A DNA stretch of 18,119 nucleotides from an uncultured Marinicella sp. (GTDB taxonomy: Bacteria > Pseudomonadota > Gammaproteobacteria > Xanthomonadales > Marinicellaceae). The position numbers were made by a program, and so were the translations under genes. The stretch covers positions 1 to 18,119 of the forward strand of contig CALLLZ010000202.1 of the NCBI GenBank assembly GCA_938008005.1. The letters run 5' to 3'. Shown one piece after another: positions 14,508 through 18,119 of the stretch (positions are counted from its first letter, which is position 1; every line of letters begins with the position of its first letter). The notes under the pieces were generated by a model. The model ran no database searches and was not told the origin of the DNA. It saw only the letters and a program-made list of their open reading frames with translations.

Positions 14508-14917
14508 CAGCCTGCTCCTACTTCTTTGATCGTGGCAACACCCACATCTGACGCACCGGCCAAACGAGCTTGATCCACCACTTCTACTAATTTGCCCGAA
14601 GGCACGTTTTCATCAGTAACCACCAAAACCGATTTCTGAGTTTTGGTTTTTAATAAGTCTCTGAGTCTGGATTGAATCACCCACGCTCTAATACTCTCTC
14701 CATCCAAGTACACTTCACCGGCATTATCTATATATAGACGAACGGCTTTGGTTGAAGCAGTGCTCGAACTGGATGCTGAAGGACGCTCTAATTCAAGTTT
14801 CATGTCCTTAACAAAAGTGGTACTGACCATAAAGAAAATCAGTAAGATAAAAACCATATCAATCAATGGTGATATGTTTAAATCTTGGACCGTTTCTTTA
14901 CTTTCTCTATATCTCAT
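14507..14917 (-). CDS. exbD: ExbD-type proton channel subunit
   Basis: Protein of 136 residues with one N-terminal membrane segment (about 18-37) and a periplasmic domain, the standard ExbD/TolR layout. The essential proton-carrying aspartate is Asp20 in NISPLIDMVFILLIFFMVST. The periplasmic part ends with the family pattern VVTDENVPSGKLVEVVDQARLAGASDVGVATI (about 99-130). It should assemble with the ExbB pentamer encoded just upstream to use the proton motive force. A Ser-rich stretch (PSASSSSTAS, 47-56) follows the anchor. It lies 33 nt after exbB and overlaps tonB by one base. The TonB neighbours favour ExbD over TolR. Confidence 0.94.
   Translation of the reverse strand: MRYRESKETVQDLNISPLIDMVFILLIFFMVSTTFVKDMKLELERPSASSSSTASTKAVRLYIDNAGEVYLDGESIRAWVIQSRLRDLLKTKTQKSVLVVTDENVPSGKLVEVVDQARLAGASDVGVATIKEVGAG
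14515..14519 (-). promoter_or_regulatory. Ribosome binding site of tonB within exbD
   Basis: AGGAG on the minus strand, 7 nt before the tonB ATG and inside the last codons of exbD. Together with the TGATG stop-start overlap it points to translational coupling. Confidence 0.65.
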
Positions 14918-14950
14918 ATGTATCTCACAGTGTGCGTTTCTTAAACACCT

Positions 14951-15562
14951 TTAGGCAGAGGAAGTTGCTTTTTCAAGTGTTGGACCACACAGGTAATCTT
15001 TCAGCTGTGCCATCTCTATTTCTAATTGCTTTTGTTTTTTATCTAAAATGCCATTAACGATCAGCCCAGGAATTGAAACTGCCAAACCCATTTGGGTGGT
15101 GATCAGGGCCTGTGATATACCGCCGGCGATACCACCTGATTGCGAAAACAGTGACATATCACCCAATGAATCAAAAGTTTCTATCATTCCCGATACTGTC
15201 CCCAGTAACCCCAACAATGGAGCCACCAAAACGATGGTGGTGATTAACACTTTATATTTTTTTATTTCAGAGTTTTCCTGTGCAAAAGCATCATCTAAAT
15301 AACGTCGTAATTCTGGTAAAGCTTGATCTCTAAGTTTCATACCCTTATGTAAAACCCTAACCAATACCCCTTCATTACTAGGTAGTTTGCCTGCCAAGTA
15401 GCGATCTGCCATAACCCGTGGGCTTCGTAAAGAACCACGGCGCAGAGCCATCATGCGATAACCTAAGGTCCACCAAAGTACGATTGTGGCAACAATCAAT
15501 GGCGGCATCACATAACCACCAGATGAAAAATAACCGAGTAATTGTTGGAGGACGTCATTCAT
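14951..15562 (-). CDS. exbB: ExbB-type MotA/TolQ/ExbB proton channel protein
   Basis: Inner-membrane protein of 203 residues from the ATG at 15562, with three membrane segments (about 17-38, 103-125, 150-172). The family motif APLLGLLGTVSGMIETFD is at 114-131, and GGIAGGISQALITTQMGLAVSIPGL at 143-167 forms the channel-lining helix. By family, five copies surround an ExbD pair. The frame stays open to an ATG at 15664, but that would overlap the preceding gene by 59 nt and place a charged, non-conserved tail in front. The ATG at 15562 gives the short N-terminus normal for ExbB2 proteins and has a weak AGTGGA site upstream; 15571 is another option. It lies 43 nt after the TtpC-like gene. Confidence 0.92.
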   Translation of the reverse strand: MNDVLQQLLGYFSSGGYVMPPLIVATIVLWWTLGYRMMALRRGSLRSPRVMADRYLAGKLPSNEGVLVRVLHKGMKLRDQALPELRRYLDDAFAQENSEIKKYKVLITTIVLVAPLLGLLGTVSGMIETFDSLGDMSLFSQSGGIAGGISQALITTQMGLAVSIPGLIVNGILDKKQKQLEIEMAQLKDYLCGPTLEKATSSA

Positions 15563-15605
15563 ACCAGGCATCCACTTTTGCAATTCAAAGTTAGCATATA
15601 TGTAT

Positions 15606-17030
15606 TCAAGCGAAAGTCTTCTTGTAGACATTGATGGCACGCAAAGCCGCTTTTTCCATGTCATCTTTAATTCGTTCAGCCCAACCCGATAATATATTGC
15701 CGAACAACAAAGTTGGAATGGCCACAGCCAAACCCACCTCAGTGGTTACCAAAGCGATTGAAATACCTCCTGATAACAGTTTAGGATCACCCGTACCGAA
15801 ATCTGTGATGATATCAAAAGTCGCAATCATACCCGTTACAGTACCTAATAAACCCAGTAAGGGTGCCACGGTAGCAATTACTAAAATCAAAGAACCAAAC
15901 CGATTTAACTGACTCGACTCATGTAAAATTGACTCCGACACAATGTCCTCGATATGATCTCGATCCCGATCAATGTTTCGCAAAGCAGATAACAAAACCC
16001 GTGAACTTGAGCTGGATTTTTTATGGGCCAAATCAATCGCACCAGACACATCTTTATTTTCAATTTTATAGACTACGCCAGAGAGAAGTTTTTCAGTACT
16101 GGCTGAAGCTCGGTTAAGGAAAAAGACCCTTAAAATAATCAACAACAATGCGAACAGTCCTAAGCCAGCAATAATCCAAGCAATGACGCCACCAGAGTTA
16201 ATCACACTGAGAATGGTTTTTTGCTCTTTTTCTTCTATGGCTTTGATTGACGACTCATACAAGAATATAGGTAATAAGCCCGTTCCTTGCCCTTTGAAAA
16301 CACCCATTGCCGCATCTGTGTCGCTGTCTTGCCAAACTTTAAATTGTTTTTCACCGGCTGGAGCTAACACGCCACCATTTTGGCCATTGCTGCCATATGA
16401 AGCGATATTACCAATGCGTAAAATATCGCCTTTAACCGCCGTTCCATCAGTTAAAAAGAATTCACCCGGTTGTTTTGTGATACTGGCTTGTTGTTGAATG
16501 GTTTGGTTGGCAAAATTGACCAAAGTAGTTATTTTATCCAAGTCGCTTAAAGCCTCTTCATTGCCCGATGTGTTTTCCGCAAAACCTGGAAATTGGTACT
16601 CACTCATGGTTGAGACAGCTTGAATAATGGTTGATTCAATCAAGCCCTGGTTGTCTTGTGCTGATTCAGAGTTTCGACCGATTTGAAAAATATCATCCTC
16701 AAGTTGACTGGCAACAGACTCTGCGTTTAAAAGCTGATTTTCCAAACTTGAAATTTCACCTTCAATTTGTCGTTTTTCAACCTGAGCATTTTGTTTGAAT
16801 TCAATTAAACGTCCTTCAATGTTCTTAACCTGATTAGATAAAAATGCATACTCTTTTTTATAAGCAATCAACAAGTCTTGTTGAGCTTGTGCAGGATCTG
16901 CAGTAGGTACAGCAGGTTCTGCCGTAACTTCTTGGGCAGTTGTTGTGTTTTCATCAGTCTGAGCTTTTGCTGTTGATACCGATAATAATTGTGCGCTCAA
17001 AAGCAACAGAATAAGTAATGAGTTTTTCAT
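15606..17030 (-). CDS. TtpC-like MotA/TolQ/ExbB protein with periplasmic coiled coil
   Basis: Protein of 474 residues. It combines a signal peptide (1-23, TAKA before QTDE), a long helical coiled-coil region (about 50-115), a periplasmic domain to about 275 with a beta-rich part around 190-250, and a C-terminal ExbB-like channel domain. Membrane segments lie near 281-304, 379-399 and 424-445. The family motif APLLGLLGTVTGMIATFD is at 389-406. This layout matches TtpC, the extra component that Vibrio-type TonB2 systems need in addition to ExbB2/ExbD2. By analogy it would sit in the inner membrane, reach into the periplasm and work with ExbB, ExbD and TonB. It starts 13 nt after the DUF3450 gene, with GGA six bases before the ATG. 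I withhold a symbol because the name is by architecture only. Confidence 0.9.
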   Translation of the reverse strand: MKNSLLILLLLSAQLLSVSTAKAQTDENTTTAQEVTAEPAVPTADPAQAQQDLLIAYKKEYAFLSNQVKNIEGRLIEFKQNAQVEKRQIEGEISSLENQLLNAESVASQLEDDIFQIGRNSESAQDNQGLIESTIIQAVSTMSEYQFPGFAENTSGNEEALSDLDKITTLVNFANQTIQQQASITKQPGEFFLTDGTAVKGDILRIGNIASYGSNGQNGGVLAPAGEKQFKVWQDSDTDAAMGVFKGQGTGLLPIFLYESSIKAIEEKEQKTILSVINSGGVIAWIIAGLGLFALLLIILRVFFLNRASASTEKLLSGVVYKIENKDVSGAIDLAHKKSSSSSRVLLSALRNIDRDRDHIEDIVSESILHESSQLNRFGSLILVIATVAPLLGLLGTVTGMIATFDIITDFGTGDPKLLSGGISIALVTTEVGLAVAIPTLLFGNILSGWAERIKDDMEKAALRAINVYKKTFA

Positions 17031-17043
17031 GATATGTCCGAAT

Positions 17044-17868
17044 TTAGCCTTGAGATTTGGTGGTAATTAGATTCAAGGGCAATGTAAAGTATCCTTGTCT
17101 GATTTGTTTCTTTAGTGAGTCGAATAGTCCAGCTACAGCTTGTTTATCCTGCTCTGCGTTTAACAGGTTAAATTGCCATTTATTATTATTTCTAACAGCT
17201 TGTCCGTATTGATCATCTCGCGTTTTAAAATACATCAACACTGTACCAAGCTTAGCTACATCCACCAAAACTTGCTCACCATTTAATTCTATGGTTTGTG
17301 AATAGATGGCATTTTCTCTCGCCAAGCGCATTTCATCTTCTAAAAATGCCCACAAGCGATTGATCGCATGTTGAGAAGTGACTTTTCTGCCTTCTAAATC
17401 ACGGGTCACATCATCGATCACACCACTCCTTTCTTTGTATTTAAAAGGGATGCCATTTTTAATGCCTTGTTTAATGTTGGCAGCCATGTTCATTACATCA
17501 CCCATCATTTGTTCTGAATCCAGCCCCAAAGTTTTGATTTTTTCCTGCAACTCAACCACTTGTAGCTGTGATTGCTTAATTTGTAGCTGTTGACGGTCGA
17601 TATTGGCAGTTAATTCTGTTCTGCGTGTATTCAGATAACTCATAGACTGGGTATGTTCAGCTTTAAGTATTTGTAACTCAGACTGTAAATCCTCGACTTG
17701 ACCACGTAATTGAATGAGGTTGTTGATAATTTCTTCGGTGTTTTCAGGTGTACTGGCTTGAGCCATCACAGGCATGGTAACAACTGAAAAACCCAGGATT
17801 AAAGACAGTTTAGCCAAGTGAGCAGCTGACCAATGCACAGGCAGGTTGAAATTATGATGACGCAACAT
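17044..17868 (-). CDS. DUF3450-family periplasmic coiled-coil protein
   Basis: Exported protein of 274 residues from the ATG at 17868. The signal peptide ends near residue 38 (MAQA before STPE). A long coiled coil follows (about 44-112, heptad-rich LIQLRGQVEDLQSELQILK and IDRQQLQIKQSQLQVVELQEKI). A compact domain (about 118-268) contains NGIPFKYKERSGVIDD and KLGTVLMYFKTRDDQYGQA, as in DUF3450 proteins. These proteins are known mainly from their place in front of TtpC/exbB/exbD/tonB2 gene sets, as here; their function is not established. A TTG at 17898 would add ten residues ahead of the signal peptide. I prefer the ATG, although neither has a strong ribosome site. It is the first gene of the seven-gene leftward cluster, so the promoter should lie in 17869-18071. 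Confidence 0.85.
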   Translation of the reverse strand: MLRHHNFNLPVHWSAAHLAKLSLILGFSVVTMPVMAQASTPENTEEIINNLIQLRGQVEDLQSELQILKAEHTQSMSYLNTRRTELTANIDRQQLQIKQSQLQVVELQEKIKTLGLDSEQMMGDVMNMAANIKQGIKNGIPFKYKERSGVIDDVTRDLEGRKVTSQHAINRLWAFLEDEMRLARENAIYSQTIELNGEQVLVDVAKLGTVLMYFKTRDDQYGQAVRNNNKWQFNLLNAEQDKQAVAGLFDSLKKQIRQGYFTLPLNLITTKSQG

Positions 17869-17922
17869 GTTAAACCATATGATTTTAAGATGTCGCAAAT
17901 TTTAAGAGCCTAATATGACAAT

Positions 17923-18009
17923 ATGGTTACCATAGAAGTAAAAAAAATATTTATTTTATTTATAAGGTATAAAGTTTTGAATGTAACCAAATCTTCATAT
18001 TTTGGTCAC
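17923..18009. promoter_or_regulatory. Candidate operator with GGTTAC-type inverted repeats
   Basis: The spacer between the divergent DUF3450 gene and the right-edge gene holds three related sites. ATGGTTACCAT (17923-17933) is a perfect palindrome around a central base. GTAACCAAA (17983-17991) and TTTGGTCAC (18001-18009) form an inverted repeat with one mismatch and a 9-nt gap. Between them, on the minus strand, TTCAAA and TAAAAT with 17 bp spacing could be a promoter for the TonB cluster. The surroundings are very AT-rich. The regulator is unknown. Confidence 0.35.
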
Positions 18010-18071
18010 TTAATTGAAATATATCGAACATAGAATTGATTTTTTTGATTATCTATAACTGAGGAAATAAG

Positions 18072-18119
18072 ATGAAATTCGGTAATTTGAGAGGCGCCAT
18101 CAAAGGTGCGATTTTAGGT
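18072..18119 (+). CDS. Start of a rightward gene, cut by the window end
   Basis: Sixteen codons from ATG, reading MKFGNLRGAIKGAILG and still open at the edge. A strong ribosome site, GAGGAA, ends 5 nt before the ATG, which makes this a likely true gene start rather than a chance frame. The Gly-rich, hydrophobic/basic N-terminus is too short to identify. It is divergent from the TonB cluster and may share regulation through the spacer. Confidence 0.6.
   Translation, partial: MKFGNLRGAIKGAILG

Noticed and set aside
15563..15664. Upstream ATG extending ExbB by 34 residues
   Set aside because: It overlaps the TtpC-like gene by 59 nt and adds a charged tail unlike ExbB proteins; the ATG at 15562 gives the expected N-terminus.
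17869..17898. TTG start ten codons upstream of the DUF3450 gene
   Set aside because: The ATG at 17868 already gives a full signal peptide; the TTG has no ribosome site.

Overview
The window looks like chromosomal DNA of an AT-rich gammaproteobacterium, probably marine or aquatic. The evidence is a bifunctional aspartokinase-homoserine dehydrogenase in a thrABC operon with an attenuator, and a TonB2-type energising cluster with two ExbB-family proteins, both typical of gammaproteobacteria. The species cannot be named from the sequence alone. No tRNA, rRNA, CRISPR array, insertion sequence or prophage gene was seen.

Left part (1-3229): two rightward genes, a small secreted CAP-like protein and a complete Atm1-type ABC exporter. 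They are followed by about 495 nt without a convincing gene, which carries a REP-like inverted repeat. Middle (3230-9433): an orphan membrane acyltransferase and, upstream of it on the same strand, the threonine operon thrA-thrB-thrC. Upstream of thrA there is an unannotated 19-residue Thr/Ile-rich leader peptide (thrL), an intrinsic terminator, and a competing antiterminator pairing. Together these form a complete transcription-attenuation module.

Right part (9486-17868): a seven-gene leftward cluster in the order DUF3450 protein, TtpC-like MotA/TolQ/ExbB protein, ExbB, ExbD, TonB, TPR protein, large TonB-dependent receptor. Genes are separated by 56 nt or less, and exbD and tonB overlap by one base. 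The products should form one envelope machine: a proton-driven inner-membrane complex (TtpC, ExbB, ExbD), TonB as the force-transmitting arm, two exported accessory proteins with coiled-coil or TPR structure, and the outer-membrane receptor. The transported substrate is not evident. At the far right edge a rightward gene begins and is cut by the window end. The AT-rich divergent spacer before it holds GGTTAC-type inverted repeats that could be operators.

Every gene from 17868 down to 3230 reads leftward. I saw no terminator between the TonB-receptor gene and the threonine operon other than the thr attenuator itself.
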